Of a DNA stretch of 64,000 nt, positions 43,688-52,428 are shown in pieces. The stretch's first letter is position 1. Every line of letters starts with the position of its first letter. Below the pieces are notes generated by a model. That model was not told where the DNA came from, searched no databases, and saw nothing but the letters and a program-made list of their open reading frames with translations. Location of the stretch: NCBI RefSeq assembly GCF_001029285.1, contig NZ_LDZY01000012.1:1-64000 (forward strand), written 5' to 3'. The DNA is from Desulfosporosinus acididurans. Its GTDB lineage: Bacteria; Bacillota; Desulfitobacteriia; Desulfitobacteriales; Desulfitobacteriaceae. Position numbers and translations under genes: made by a program.

Positions 43688-44188
43688 GTGGAAGACGATG
43701 TTTTGAGTTTGCTTAATGAAGTGGAAGAGATTATTGATCATGGGCCTAAGATTCCTATGACAGGAAAAGTACTTGTGGATGATGCCGTGATTTTTGAACT
43801 CCTTGATCGTGTGCGTGCCGCTTTGCCGGAAGAGTTGGAAAATGCTAAATGGGTGCTGAAAGAGCGGCAACGGATACTCGATGAAGCGCAAGCTGAAGCT
43901 CAAAAAGTTATGGAACGGGGAAAAGCTTACGTTGATAAGATGGCTGTTGACCATGAGGTTGTGAAGCAAGCTCAGGCTTATGGAGAGGATATTGTCAGAC
44001 AAGCTCAGACCTTTGCTCATAATGTTAAGGCAGGTTCGGTTCAATATGCTGATGAGATGCTTCAACATGTGGAGCAAAGTTTGTATGATACCCTTCAATC
44101 GTTAAGAAGGAATCATGAAGAATTAAAGAGTCTTGCCAAGGAAGACAAAGAACAAAAGACAACCATTGAAAGTGAGAAGGAGGAGTAA
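43688..44188 (+). CDS. coiled-coil protein of unknown function
   Basis: A 166-residue, highly charged, probably all-helical protein. Residues about 45-165 are heptad-rich (VLKERQRILDEAQAEAQKVMERG), resembling the stalk subunits of rotary ATPases or DivIVA-like proteins without a decisive motif. GTG 43688 follows GAGGGGGAGG; the frame is open further upstream but that part overlaps rsmD. It lies 17 bases after rsmD in the place where coaD is often found. I cannot assign a function. Confidence 0.75.
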   Translation: MEDDVLSLLNEVEEIIDHGPKIPMTGKVLVDDAVIFELLDRVRAALPEELENAKWVLKERQRILDEAQAEAQKVMERGKAYVDKMAVDHEVVKQAQAYGEDIVRQAQTFAHNVKAGSVQYADEMLQHVEQSLYDTLQSLRRNHEELKSLAKEDKEQKTTIESEKEE

Positions 44189-44217
44189 AGGAAATAAGCT
44201 CCTTCTTCTCTTTTTTC

Positions 44218-44255
44218 TTAACTCCGATGTTCAACTTTAGCTGAGCGAGTTCACT
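44218..44255 (-). repeat. left-end remnant of the dispersed repeat after ylbJ
   Basis: On the minus strand it reads AGTGAACTCGCTCAGC, TAAAGTTGAACATCGGAG, with the left hairpin intact. It begins eight bases after the ylbJ stop. The right part is absent. Confidence 0.6.
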
Positions 44256-44263
44256 AGTAAGAG

Positions 44264-45415
44264 TTAACGACGCAGCCGCTGGCTTGCAGCAAGAGAAAAG
44301 AGAATACCCGATGCTCCTAAAAACATGAGTAAACTTAGATGCCATGTATTCCAGGCCTGAGACATAGGACTTAATGTTTGTGGGGACAGAGCAAGGACTG
44401 GTATTTTAGTGTAGTTTAAGAAGAGCTGACTCAATCCTAAAGCGAAAATGCCATGAAGTATTCTGGCTGCAATAAAAGGTGTGATCCGTAAGTCTGTACC
44501 GCTGATGAAACCGATCACTTGAGCGAAGACGGATAAACCGCTCCACCCCATGAGGAAGGTTAGCAGGGCTATTTGCTGTTTGAGAATCGGAACTGTTTGG
44601 ATGCTTTGCTGACAGCCAATGGTCATTTCGAGAAGGCCGTTGTAAAAGGCTTGGTGTATTGATATGGGGATTATCCTTAAAAAATAATGACTCAAAGATG
44701 CTAAGAATAATGTAATATGCCAAATATTCAGAAGACGGAGAATTACGGAAAAAAAGGCCATAAATCCAGCGACCATAAGAACTGTAGTAAAACTTTGCTT
44801 AATGGAATCACTGAGAATCTGTCCGATGGTTCGTTTATCTTGAAGCTGAGCTGTTTTTAGTTCCTGCCAGGCACGTCTGAAGGAAGGGAATTTGAGCGGC
44901 TGAGCGGGGGAGGCAGTTTTACGGTAAAAGCGAAAGAGAAATCCTACCAACAGATTGGCAAGATACACTGAAGCGGCTAGGACGATCCCGAGCGCCGGTT
45001 GGCCTAACATTCCTGAGGCGACTGCGCCAAACATGAACCCCGGACTGGGGTTGTTGGTAAATGCTAAAAGTCGTTCTCCTTCAATGCGGGATATTTCCCC
45101 GGATTTACGGAGACGGGCAGTCAGAACTGCTCCCATTGGAAATCCTGAGGTATATCCCATTGCCACCACAAAGGCCGCTTGGCCCGGCAGGCGAAAAATA
45201 GGACGCATAAATGATTCAAGAAAGACACCGAGAAAATGAACAAAACCTGAAGACATGAGAAGTTCTGAGAGAATAAAAAATGGAAGCAAGGCCGGGAGAA
45301 CAAAACGCCACCATAAGGTTAAGCTTGCAGCGGCAGAATTCAGAACTTCTTGAGGATAAATAAACATGCCGAAGGCAAGGAAACTTAAACTTAATACACG
45401 AATCACGACAGACAT
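44264..45415 (-). CDS. ylbJ: sporulation integral membrane protein YlbJ
   Basis: A 383-residue membrane protein with about nine to ten hydrophobic helices and a nucleoside-transporter Gate-like pattern. In B. subtilis YlbJ is made in the mother cell and is needed for spore cortex formation. ALLPFFILSELLMSSGFVHFLG and YTSGFPMGAVLTARLRKSGEI are family-typical. ATG 45415 or GTG 45427 could be the start. It is convergent with the rsmD pair. Confidence 0.88.
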   Translation of the reverse strand: MSVVIRVLSLSFLAFGMFIYPQEVLNSAAASLTLWWRFVLPALLPFFILSELLMSSGFVHFLGVFLESFMRPIFRLPGQAAFVVAMGYTSGFPMGAVLTARLRKSGEISRIEGERLLAFTNNPSPGFMFGAVASGMLGQPALGIVLAASVYLANLLVGFLFRFYRKTASPAQPLKFPSFRRAWQELKTAQLQDKRTIGQILSDSIKQSFTTVLMVAGFMAFFSVILRLLNIWHITLFLASLSHYFLRIIPISIHQAFYNGLLEMTIGCQQSIQTVPILKQQIALLTFLMGWSGLSVFAQVIGFISGTDLRITPFIAARILHGIFALGLSQLFLNYTKIPVLALSPQTLSPMSQAWNTWHLSLLMFLGASGILFSLAASQRLRR

Positions 45416-45573
45416 ACTAAAAATCACACCTTCCTTCCCCTTCTCTGATAATTTATATGGAAGAATGCCAGGCTCTAGAAGTTGTGACGAGGAGGAAGGT
45501 GAAAATTCCTTTTGACGATGTGGGAAAACGTTAGCGAAATCTTCTGAAATTGGAAGAAAAATGGAGATAGGGC

Positions 45574-45603
45574 TTGAAATAACCTAAAAAATTGTGCTAC
45601 ACT
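45574..45603 (+). promoter_or_regulatory. ackA promoter
   Basis: TTGAAA, an 18-bp spacer and TACACT lie about 140 bases before the ackA start, giving a leader of roughly 130 bases with no evident structure. Confidence 0.55.
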
Positions 45604-45741
45604 CACTTAGTAAAAAACAAATTATTGATGGAAAAATATGGAGCGCTGGAATTAGAAAAAATAAAAAACTTTTCGGAAAGACTAAGGTTATCTAAAAACA
45701 GAAATCGAAGTGAGACCGGAAAAAAACGAAGGGGATTAGAA

Positions 45742-46938
45742 ATGAAAATTCTCGTAATAAACTGTGGAAGTTCTTCATTGAAGTATCAGGCTATTGATAT
45801 GAATACTAATAACCCGGTTGCTAAGGGTTTAGTGGAGCGTATTGGCCTTCAAGGGTCAGTTCTCACACATACTACTGCTTCGGGTAAAAAAGAAGTTAAG
45901 AAAACGAGCATACCGAATCATTCCGTGGCCATAGAACTTGTGCTTAAAGAATTGGTATCTCCAGAATACGGCGCCCTCAAAGATTTAAGTGAAATTACGG
46001 CAGTAGGCCATCGGGTTGTTCATGGTGGAGAAAAATTCTCGAAGTCTGTAGTTATTGATGATGCAGTAATGAAAGCACTAGATGAATGTATAGAACTTGC
46101 TCCTTTACACAATCCACCCAATATTGCTGGAATTAAAGCTTGTCAGTCTATCATGCCAGGCGTACCTCAAGTTGCAGTTTTTGATACCGCTTTCCATCAA
46201 TCCATGAATCCGGATAGTTATATTTATGGATTGCCTTATGAGTTTTATCAGAAATATGGCATCCGCAAATACGGTTTTCATGGAACTTCCCATAAATATG
46301 TCAGTCAACGGGCTGCCGTTCTGCTCCAAAAACCCCTTAAGGACTTAAAATTAATTAGTTGTCACTTAGGGAATGGTGCTTCTATTTCCGCCATCAAGGG
46401 CGGAAAGTCTATCGAAACGTCTATGGGCTTTACTCCTTTAGACGGCCTGCTCATGGGAACCCGTTCCGGGGCTCTGGATCCGGCGATTGTAACCTATATT
46501 ATGAACAAAGAAAACTTTAATGTTGACCAAATGAATGAATTCTTGAATACCAAATGTGGTGCCTTAGGAGTTTCAGGAATAAGCAGTGACTTTAGAGATA
46601 TTGAAGTTGCAGCAGCACAAGGCAATTTCCGTGCTCAGCTGGCCTTGGATATTTTTGCTCATGATGTTCGGGAGTATATTGGAGCCTATGCCGCTGAATT
46701 AGGCGGTCTTGATGCCATTATCTTTACGGCAGGAGTTGGAGAAAATTCGGCGAGCACTCGTGCGTCTATCTGCGCTAACATGGAGTTCTTTGGAATCGAA
46801 CTTGATTTAGAGAAAAATAAAGTTCGGGGTGAAGAAGTCGACGTTTCTAAACCGAATGCCAGGTGCCGAGTTCTGGTGATTCCAACCAATGAAGAACTGA
46901 TGATTGCTCTCGAGGCTCAGGAATTGACAGCAAAATAG
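45742..46938 (+). CDS. ackA: acetate kinase
   Basis: Converts acetyl phosphate and ADP to acetate and ATP. The 398-residue protein has the ASKHA opening [29 protein letters not shown], and GAGVGENS-type C-terminal motif ([13 protein letters not shown]). ATG 45742 after GGGGAT is correct by homology; an in-frame upstream extension to 45592 lies in the promoter and is rejected. No pta gene is adjacent. Confidence 0.97.
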   Translation: MKILVINCGSSSLKYQAIDMNTNNPVAKGLVERIGLQGSVLTHTTASGKKEVKKTSIPNHSVAIELVLKELVSPEYGALKDLSEITAVGHRVVHGGEKFSKSVVIDDAVMKALDECIELAPLHNPPNIAGIKACQSIMPGVPQVAVFDTAFHQSMNPDSYIYGLPYEFYQKYGIRKYGFHGTSHKYVSQRAAVLLQKPLKDLKLISCHLGNGASISAIKGGKSIETSMGFTPLDGLLMGTRSGALDPAIVTYIMNKENFNVDQMNEFLNTKCGALGVSGISSDFRDIEVAAAQGNFRAQLALDIFAHDVREYIGAYAAELGGLDAIIFTAGVGENSASTRASICANMEFFGIELDLEKNKVRGEEVDVSKPNARCRVLVIPTNEELMIALEAQELTAK

Positions 46939-46955
46939 GATGTAAAGAGTTTTCC

Positions 46956-46984
46956 TTGACAAAGAAAAATGTGCCAACTATAAT
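46956..46984 (+). promoter_or_regulatory. consensus sigma-A promoter for yceD-rpmF
   Basis: A perfect TTGACA (46956-46961), 17-bp spacer and perfect TATAAT (46979-46984). The yceD start follows about 20 bases after the predicted transcription start. This is the strongest promoter match in the window. Confidence 0.85.
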
Positions 46985-47011
46985 GTAGTATGTGTATTGG
47001 GGTGAATTAAA

Positions 47012-47521
47012 GTGAAAGTGAATGTTGCCCAGGTTCGTCACAGATCTGGAGAAAGTATCTATTTTGATTTAACGGAAGATTTTTCCCCGTTTGAATTAGG
47101 AACAGAAACATTCTCGTTTTCAGCGCCTGTACACGTAAAACTTCAGGTAATCAACACAAATAAAGCAGTGCTGGTTAAGGGGACAATTGAGACGGAACTT
47201 AAAGTGGTGTGTGGAAGATGTTTAGAACCTTTTAATTATCCTCTTAATTTGCCTTACCAGGATGAATGGGTTTTCCCTGCGCAAGCTACGGAAGAATTGC
47301 TGGAATCAGCACTTCTTTTAGAAAAGGATGACGTTGATATTACGCAACGCATTTCTGAACAAATTGTGTTAGCTTTGCCTATGAAGTTTATCTGTTCAGA
47401 GGATTGTCGAGGCTTGTGTTTAACCTGTGGTGTAAATCTCAACCAAACCACGTGTTCGTGTAAAGAGGACGTCGTTGATCCTCGACTTGCAGCATTGGCC
47501 AAATGGCAAGCTAATGACTAA
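47012..47521 (+). CDS. YceD/DUF177 family protein
   Basis: A 169-residue DUF177 protein with CGRCLEPF at about 68-75 and, near the C terminus, CSEDCRGLCLTCGVNLNQTTC, both likely metal-binding. The family is linked to 23S rRNA accumulation in bacteria and plants. GTG start after GGGGTG. It precedes rpmF by 32 bases, the standard pairing. Confidence 0.92.
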   Translation: MKVNVAQVRHRSGESIYFDLTEDFSPFELGTETFSFSAPVHVKLQVINTNKAVLVKGTIETELKVVCGRCLEPFNYPLNLPYQDEWVFPAQATEELLESALLLEKDDVDITQRISEQIVLALPMKFICSEDCRGLCLTCGVNLNQTTCSCKEDVVDPRLAALAKWQAND

Positions 47522-47553
47522 TCAATTTACGAGTACCTAAAGGGGGTGTAATC

Positions 47554-47733
47554 ATGGGTGTTCCGCAACATCGCCAATCAAAATCAAGAGTACGTAAACG
47601 CCGGGCTATGTGGAAAATCACTGCACCAAACCACATTGAATGCCCCCAATGCCATAAACCGAAATTGCCGCATTATATTTGCCCAAACTGTGGGTATTAT
47701 AATTCCAAGGTTGTAATTTCAAAGGAAGCTTAA
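47554..47733 (+). CDS. rpmF: 50S ribosomal protein L32
   Basis: A 59-residue protein starting MGVPQHRQSKSRVRKRRA, with the zinc-type ligands CPQC (C30, C33) and CPNC. RBS AGGGGGTG. It ends the yceD operon and is followed by a terminator. Confidence 0.96.
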   Translation: MGVPQHRQSKSRVRKRRAMWKITAPNHIECPQCHKPKLPHYICPNCGYYNSKVVISKEA

Positions 47734-47744
47734 GGTTTAGCAGC

Positions 47745-47783
47745 AAACAAAGAATTCTATGATTAGAGTTCTTTGTTTTTTTC
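47745..47783 (+). terminator. terminator of rpmF
   Basis: AACAAAGAA and TTCTTTGTT pair, extended by TCT/AGA, with seven T after the stem. Confidence 0.85.
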
Positions 47784-47809
47784 TGCATATTTTTCGACAG
47801 GGTAATTTC

Positions 47810-47838
47810 TTGTAATGAAGATAGATATGGTTTATAAT
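47810..47838 (+). promoter_or_regulatory. promoter of the fapR-plsX-fab operon
   Basis: TTGTAA, a 17-bp spacer and a perfect TATAAT (47833-47838). The -10 overlaps the palindromic operator next to it. Confidence 0.7.
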
Positions 47839-47856
47839 TGTGACCAGGTCACAATT
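47836..47856. promoter_or_regulatory. 21-bp perfect palindromic operator, probable FapR box
   Basis: AATTGTGACC and GGTCACAATT are exact reverse complements around a single A. It covers the end of the -10 box and the likely transcription start of the operon. The 17-bp core has the size and CC-x-GG centre of the known Bacillus FapR box (TTAGTACC-type arms) but different arm bases. Autoregulation by FapR, the first gene, is the simplest reading. Confidence 0.65.
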
Positions 47857-47865
47857 GCGAAATGA

Positions 47866-47888
47866 GATTTTAGCTGAACGCGTTCACT
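47866..47888 (-). repeat. left-end remnant of the dispersed repeat in the fapR leader
   Basis: On the minus strand AGTGAACGCGTTCAGCTAAA matches the left edge of the family with one changed base (CGC for CTC). It sits between the operator and fapR, in the 5' untranslated region. Confidence 0.45.
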
Positions 47889-47931
47889 GGTTAAGATGAT
47901 CGAGAATATAAAGTAAGATTTGGTGATAGCA

Positions 47932-48516
47932 GTGGTTCGATATGGTAAGGATGAACGTCGCAAAATTCTTGAAGCAGAGTTAAGCAAACATCCTTTTTTT
48001 ACGGATGAAGAACTTGCTCTTCGCTTTAGAGTGAGTGTTTCAACGATTCGTTTAGATCGCGGAGTCCTGGGAATTCCTGAACTGAGAGAACGGACCAGGG
48101 CAGTCGCCCAGGAAGCATATTCAACGTTAAAATCTTTAGATGATCAAGAAGTCATAGGAGAGCTTCAGGAATTAATTATCGGGGAAAGGGCCCGTTCCAC
48201 TATGATAATCGAGGAAACCATGGTTTTGGCGAAAGCAAGAGTTGCACGGGGACATTATCTCTTTGCTCAGGCTAATTCTTTAGCGATTGCTTTAGTGGAT
48301 GCTCCAATGGCTTTAACCGGCAGTGTAGAACTTAAGTTCATTCGTCCGGTCCAGTTAGGGGAAGTTGTTGTAGCAGAAGGCAAGGTTACAAAACGAAAAG
48401 GGGACAAATATTGGGTAGATGTCCTTTTGCAAGCTAATACAGAGGCTGTACTTCGCGGACATTGGGTTCTATTTGCCAAGGAGCGAGGGGAAGTACGTGA
48501 AACGGAGATGGAGTAG
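47932..48516 (+). CDS. fapR: FapR transcription factor of fatty-acid and phospholipid synthesis
   Basis: A 194-residue repressor released by malonyl-CoA or malonyl-ACP in Bacillus. The N-terminal DeoR-like helix-turn-helix (about 18-45: TDEELALRFRVSVSTIRLDR) is joined to a hot-dog ligand domain (about 70-190: ANSLAIALVDAPMALTGS). GTG 47932 is chosen because GGTGAT precedes it; GTG 47923 or TTG 47920 are possible. It stands first in the operon, directly before plsX, as in B. subtilis. Confidence 0.9.
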   Translation: MVRYGKDERRKILEAELSKHPFFTDEELALRFRVSVSTIRLDRGVLGIPELRERTRAVAQEAYSTLKSLDDQEVIGELQELIIGERARSTMIIEETMVLAKARVARGHYLFAQANSLAIALVDAPMALTGSVELKFIRPVQLGEVVVAEGKVTKRKGDKYWVDVLLQANTEAVLRGHWVLFAKERGEVRETEME

Positions 48517-49500
48517 ATGAAAATTGCCGTAGATGCTATGGGAGGAGACTATGCTCCCGAAGAGATTGTGAAAGGAGCCTTGAGGGCAGCAGAAGCAAAC
48601 TCTGAATTACATCTGCTGCTGGTTGGGCAAAAAGAACGGATCCAACCCTTCTTGTCTGGTTCATGTCCGGATAACCTTTCCTTGGTTGAGGCTTCAGAAG
48701 TGGTGGAAATGGGTGAACATCCGGCAAACGCTGTGCGCAAGAAGAAAGATTCGTCGATTGTGGTGGCTACCCGCTTAGTAAAGCAAGGTGATGCTGACGC
48801 GCTGATCAGTGCCGGCAGCACAGGTGCACAAATGGCAGCATCTTTGCTGGGCTTAGGGCGCATCAAGGGTATTGAACGTCCTGCAATTGCGACAGTGCTG
48901 CCAACAGCACAAGGGGGAAAATTAGTTCTCGATGTGGGAGCTAACTTGGACGCTTCCCCGGAACAACTTTGCCAGTATGGGCTTATGGGGAGTGTCTATG
49001 CTGAAAAAATCTTAGGAATTCCTAAGCCGCGGGTCGCGCTGTTAAATATCGGCAGTGAGGAAGGCAAGGGAAATGATTTAACCCAAAAAGCTTATGGACT
49101 CCTGAAAAATGCTCCCCTAAATTTCTTGGGTAATATTGAAGGTCGGGATGTGCCTTTCGGCCGGGCCGATGTGGTTGTTTGTGAAGGTTTTGTAGGCAAT
49201 GTGTTGTTGAAAACGGCAGAAGGTCTGGCAGGGGCCTTATTTGAGCAGATTAAGGAAAAGATTACCTCTACTGCGCTGCGCAAGTTAGGAGCTTTAGCGG
49301 TTAAACCGGGCTTAAAGGAGATCGCCCAAATGATGGATTATGCTGAATATGGTGGTGCTCCTCTGTTAGGGGTCAATGGAATCAGCATTATCTGTCATGG
49401 AAGCTCGAAAAGCAAGGCGATATTCAATGCAGTCCGCGTTGCTCGGGAATGTGTGCAGATACAGCTCCTGGAACAAATAAAAAGTAATTTGCCAAAGTAA
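48517..49500 (+). CDS. plsX: phosphate acyltransferase PlsX
   Basis: Makes acyl phosphate from acyl-ACP for phospholipid synthesis. The 327-residue protein opens MKIAVDAMGGDYAPEEIVKGA, with LISAGSTGAQMAAS, LDVGAN and NIGSEEGKGNDLTQKA. It starts directly after the fapR stop. Confidence 0.97.
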   Translation: MKIAVDAMGGDYAPEEIVKGALRAAEANSELHLLLVGQKERIQPFLSGSCPDNLSLVEASEVVEMGEHPANAVRKKKDSSIVVATRLVKQGDADALISAGSTGAQMAASLLGLGRIKGIERPAIATVLPTAQGGKLVLDVGANLDASPEQLCQYGLMGSVYAEKILGIPKPRVALLNIGSEEGKGNDLTQKAYGLLKNAPLNFLGNIEGRDVPFGRADVVVCEGFVGNVLLKTAEGLAGALFEQIKEKITSTALRKLGALAVKPGLKEIAQMMDYAEYGGAPLLGVNGISIICHGSSKSKAIFNAVRVARECVQIQLLEQIKSNLPK

Positions 49501-49535
49501 CGTGTTTCAAATAATTAATAGAGAGGACTGCGGCT

Positions 49536-50540
49536 ATGAAAAGTGTTGGAATTGTCGGGACAGGGTCCTTTGTTCCGGAAAAGGTTTTAACGAATGCTGA
49601 TATGGAGAAACTTGTAGAGACAAATGATGAATGGATCATCACACGAACGGGGATTCGTGAAAGGCATATTGCGGCTAAAGATACGCCGGTGTCAGAGTTA
49701 TGCTATCAAGCAGGGTTAAAAGCGTTAGAAGATGCCAAGATAAGCCCGGAAGAGGTTGACCTTGTGATTGTGGCAACCGTTACGGGAGACTATGCTTTTC
49801 CTTCAACTTCATGTCTAGTCGCTGATCGCTTAGGTGCTAAAAATGCCGCGGCTTTTGATGTGCAGGCAGGATGTACAGGCTTTATTTACGGAGTAACGAC
49901 GGCCAGTCAATTCATTGCCGCTGGTATGTATAAAACCGTTCTTGTCATTGGCGGGGAAACATTAAGTAAAATCCTGAATTGGACCGATCGCAGCACCTGC
50001 GTTCTTTTTGGTGACGGTGCAGGAGCAGCCGTATTACAGCCTGTGGAGGAAGGCTATGGCTTTCTGAGTTTTGAATTGGGATCAGATGGTTCAGGAGGTA
50101 AGCTGTTAGCCCAGACTGCCGGCGGGTCAATGCATCCGGCTAGTAAGGAAACCGTTGAGAAAAATTTACACACGATTCAGATGGAGGGCAAGGAAGTTTA
50201 TAAATTTGCCGTGCGGATCATGGGTGATGTTTCAGTAAGTGTTCTAGAAAAGGCAGGTTTAGCCAAAGAAGATGTGGATTTGCTTGTGCCCCATCAAGCA
50301 AATATTCGAATTGTCGATGCATCTGTCAAACGTTTGGGTATTTCACCGGAAAAAGTGGTTGTTAATCTGGACAAGTATGGTAATATGTCGGCGGCTTCCA
50401 TTCCCGTGGCCCTTGATGAAGCGGTAAAAGCGGGTCGTCTCCATGAAGGGGATGTGATTGTCATGGTTGGGTTTGGAGCTGGATTGACTTGGGGGGCCTG
50501 TGTCCTGAAATGGATGAAAGTGGGAAAAAAGCATGATTAA
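49536..50540 (+). CDS. fabH: beta-ketoacyl-ACP synthase III
   Basis: Starts fatty-acid elongation by condensing acetyl-CoA (or branched acyl-CoA) with malonyl-ACP. The Cys-His-Asn triad is visible: C113 in VQAGCTGFIYG, His in VPHQANIRI and Asn in NMSAASIP. At 334 residues it is normal. The end overlaps fabK by eight bases. Confidence 0.97.
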   Translation: MKSVGIVGTGSFVPEKVLTNADMEKLVETNDEWIITRTGIRERHIAAKDTPVSELCYQAGLKALEDAKISPEEVDLVIVATVTGDYAFPSTSCLVADRLGAKNAAAFDVQAGCTGFIYGVTTASQFIAAGMYKTVLVIGGETLSKILNWTDRSTCVLFGDGAGAAVLQPVEEGYGFLSFELGSDGSGGKLLAQTAGGSMHPASKETVEKNLHTIQMEGKEVYKFAVRIMGDVSVSVLEKAGLAKEDVDLLVPHQANIRIVDASVKRLGISPEKVVVNLDKYGNMSAASIPVALDEAVKAGRLHEGDVIVMVGFGAGLTWGACVLKWMKVGKKHD

Positions 50541-51489
50541 AACAAGAATCTGTGAGCTAATAGGCATAGAATACCCTATTTTTCAAGGGGGAATGGCTTG
50601 GGTTGCAACGGGGGAGTTAGCGGCAGCAGTTTCGGAAGCAGGCGGCCTTGGGATCATTGGCTCGGGTCAGGCACCGGCGGATTGGCTGCGCGTGGAGATC
50701 GGCAAAGTCAAGAGAATTACGACAAAACCTTTTGGTGTTAATGTCATGCTAATGTCACCGTTTGTAGATGAAGTCATGCAGGTGATTCTCGAAGAGCGTG
50801 TTCCCGTCATCACGACCGGAGCAGGTAATCCTGGAAAATATGTTCCTGAACTCAAAGAAGTTGGCACGAAGGTGATCCCAGTCGTTGCTTCGGTAGCCTT
50901 AGCCAAACGCTTGGAAAAGGTCGGAGTTGACGCACTTATTGCCGAAGGTATGGAGTCCGGTGGACATATTGGAGAAATTGGAACCTTTCCTTTGATTCCG
51001 CAAATTGTGGATGCGGTAGATATACCAGTCATAGCGGCAGGCGGGATTTTAGACGGCCGGGGACTCGTCGCGGCCATGGCTCTCGGCGCAGAAGGGGTAC
51101 AAATGGGGACTCGCTTTATGTGTGCTCAAGAGTGTACGATCTCTCCTCTTGTTAAAGAAAAAATTATAAAAGCTAAGGATCGTTCGACAGTTGTTACCGG
51201 GAGGTCAACCGGACACCCGGTTCGCTGCTTAGATAATCGGTTTACACGAGAATTTGAACAGTATGAGAAAGAAGGCATGGCAGGGGCTGAGCTCGAAAAG
51301 CTTGGTCAGGGAAAACTCCGCCTGGCAATGGTTGAAGGAGACGTTGAGAACGGTTCAATCATGGCTGGGCAGATTGCCGGAGCGGTAAAGCAAATTGAAC
51401 CCGCTGCCATGATTGTTCAGGATATCATGCAATCAGCCGAAAAAGAATATTCACGTCTAACGACTTTGCTTGGAAAGAAGGGAGACTGA
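50533..51489 (+). CDS. fabK: enoyl-ACP reductase II (flavoprotein)
   Basis: A 318-residue FMN-dependent TIM-barrel reductase that completes each elongation cycle. EYPIFQGGMAWVATGELAAAVSEAGGLGIIG, EGMESGGHIGE and AAGGILDGRGLVAAMALGAEGVQMGTRF are FabK motifs. It sits between fabH and fabD, as in streptococci and many Clostridia. No fabI is in the window. FabK rather than a generic nitronate monooxygenase is supported by this operon position. Confidence 0.93.
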   Translation: MIKTRICELIGIEYPIFQGGMAWVATGELAAAVSEAGGLGIIGSGQAPADWLRVEIGKVKRITTKPFGVNVMLMSPFVDEVMQVILEERVPVITTGAGNPGKYVPELKEVGTKVIPVVASVALAKRLEKVGVDALIAEGMESGGHIGEIGTFPLIPQIVDAVDIPVIAAGGILDGRGLVAAMALGAEGVQMGTRFMCAQECTISPLVKEKIIKAKDRSTVVTGRSTGHPVRCLDNRFTREFEQYEKEGMAGAELEKLGQGKLRLAMVEGDVENGSIMAGQIAGAVKQIEPAAMIVQDIMQSAEKEYSRLTTLLGKKGD

Positions 51490-51491
51490 GG

Positions 51492-52427
51492 TTGAATAAA
51501 CTAGCGGTTGTCTTCCCGGGCCAGGGCTCTCAATATGTTGGCATGGGAAAGGAATTGTTGCAAACAGCAAGCGGGAAAGGGGCTTATGAGACAGCCCGGG
51601 AGGTCCTGGGAACATCTTTCTTAGAACTTTTGGAAAAGGGCCCTGAAGAAGAGCTTCAGCAAACGGCAAACACTCAGCCGGCAATTCTTCTTGTGAGTAT
51701 TGCTGCTTGGCTTCAGCTTCAAGAGGCTGGTATTAAGCCTGATTATGTGGCAGGGCATAGCCTGGGTGAATATTCAGCTCATGTCGCCGCAGGCAGTTTA
51801 ACTTTGGCGGAGGCCCTAAACGTTGTGAGACGGCGGGGAGAACTGATGCAAAAGGCAGTTCCAGCAGGAGGCGGAATGGCAGCTATTTTGGGGTTAACGG
51901 CAGAAAAAGTAGAAGAAGCTTGTCAACGAGGAGCGGAGCTGGGTGTTGTTGCTCCGGCGAATTTCAATTGTCCTGGGCAAGTGGTGATTTCCGGAGAGCT
52001 GCCGGCGGTGACCCGGGCCATGGAGATTGCCAAGGAACTGGGAGCAAAAAGAGCTGTACCTCTTGCCGTGAGCGGACCCTTTCACTCGAGGTTAATGAGG
52101 AAGGCAGGAGAAGAACTTCTTTCAGTTTTAGAACAGGTTCATTGGGCCACTCCAAGCTGTCCGATTGTTGCTAATATTGATGCCGGAGAGGTCGCTTCTG
52201 CAGAGCGTACTGTGCAATCCTTGGTTGACCAGGTCAGCGGACCTGTGAGGTGGGAACAGTCTGTGCGCTATCTTGTTGATTCAGGTGTTGATACATTTAT
52301 TGAGTGTGGACCCGGCAAGGTTTTAACCGGGCTGATCAAGAAAATTGCCCCGGGGGTTAACCTTCTCCGCGTTGAGGATAAGGAGAGCTTAGAAAAGTCA
52401 CTTGCATATTTGAAGGAGAGTCGTTAA
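51492..52427 (+). CDS. fabD: malonyl-CoA:ACP transacylase
   Basis: Loads malonyl groups onto ACP. The 311-residue protein has FPGQGSQYVGMG at the N terminus, active S90 in AGHSLGEYSA and the catalytic His in SGPFHSRLM. TTG start at 51492, two bases after the fabK stop. Confidence 0.97.
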   Translation: MNKLAVVFPGQGSQYVGMGKELLQTASGKGAYETAREVLGTSFLELLEKGPEEELQQTANTQPAILLVSIAAWLQLQEAGIKPDYVAGHSLGEYSAHVAAGSLTLAEALNVVRRRGELMQKAVPAGGGMAAILGLTAEKVEEACQRGAELGVVAPANFNCPGQVVISGELPAVTRAMEIAKELGAKRAVPLAVSGPFHSRLMRKAGEELLSVLEQVHWATPSCPIVANIDAGEVASAERTVQSLVDQVSGPVRWEQSVRYLVDSGVDTFIECGPGKVLTGLIKKIAPGVNLLRVEDKESLEKSLAYLKESR

Positions 52428-52428
52428 A

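Noticed and set aside
45592-45741. Longer acetate kinase frame starting at 45592
   Set aside because: It begins inside the predicted promoter and has no homologous N terminus; ATG 45742 with GGGGAT and [16 protein letters not shown] is the family start.
51457-51684. Antisense frames within the fab operon
   Set aside because: They are shadows of fabD, fabK and fabG with no independent signals.
52217-52235. Second FapR-like palindrome in fabD (GACCAGGTC)
   Set aside because: Only the nine-base centre matches, it lies in coding sequence and the arms do not extend.
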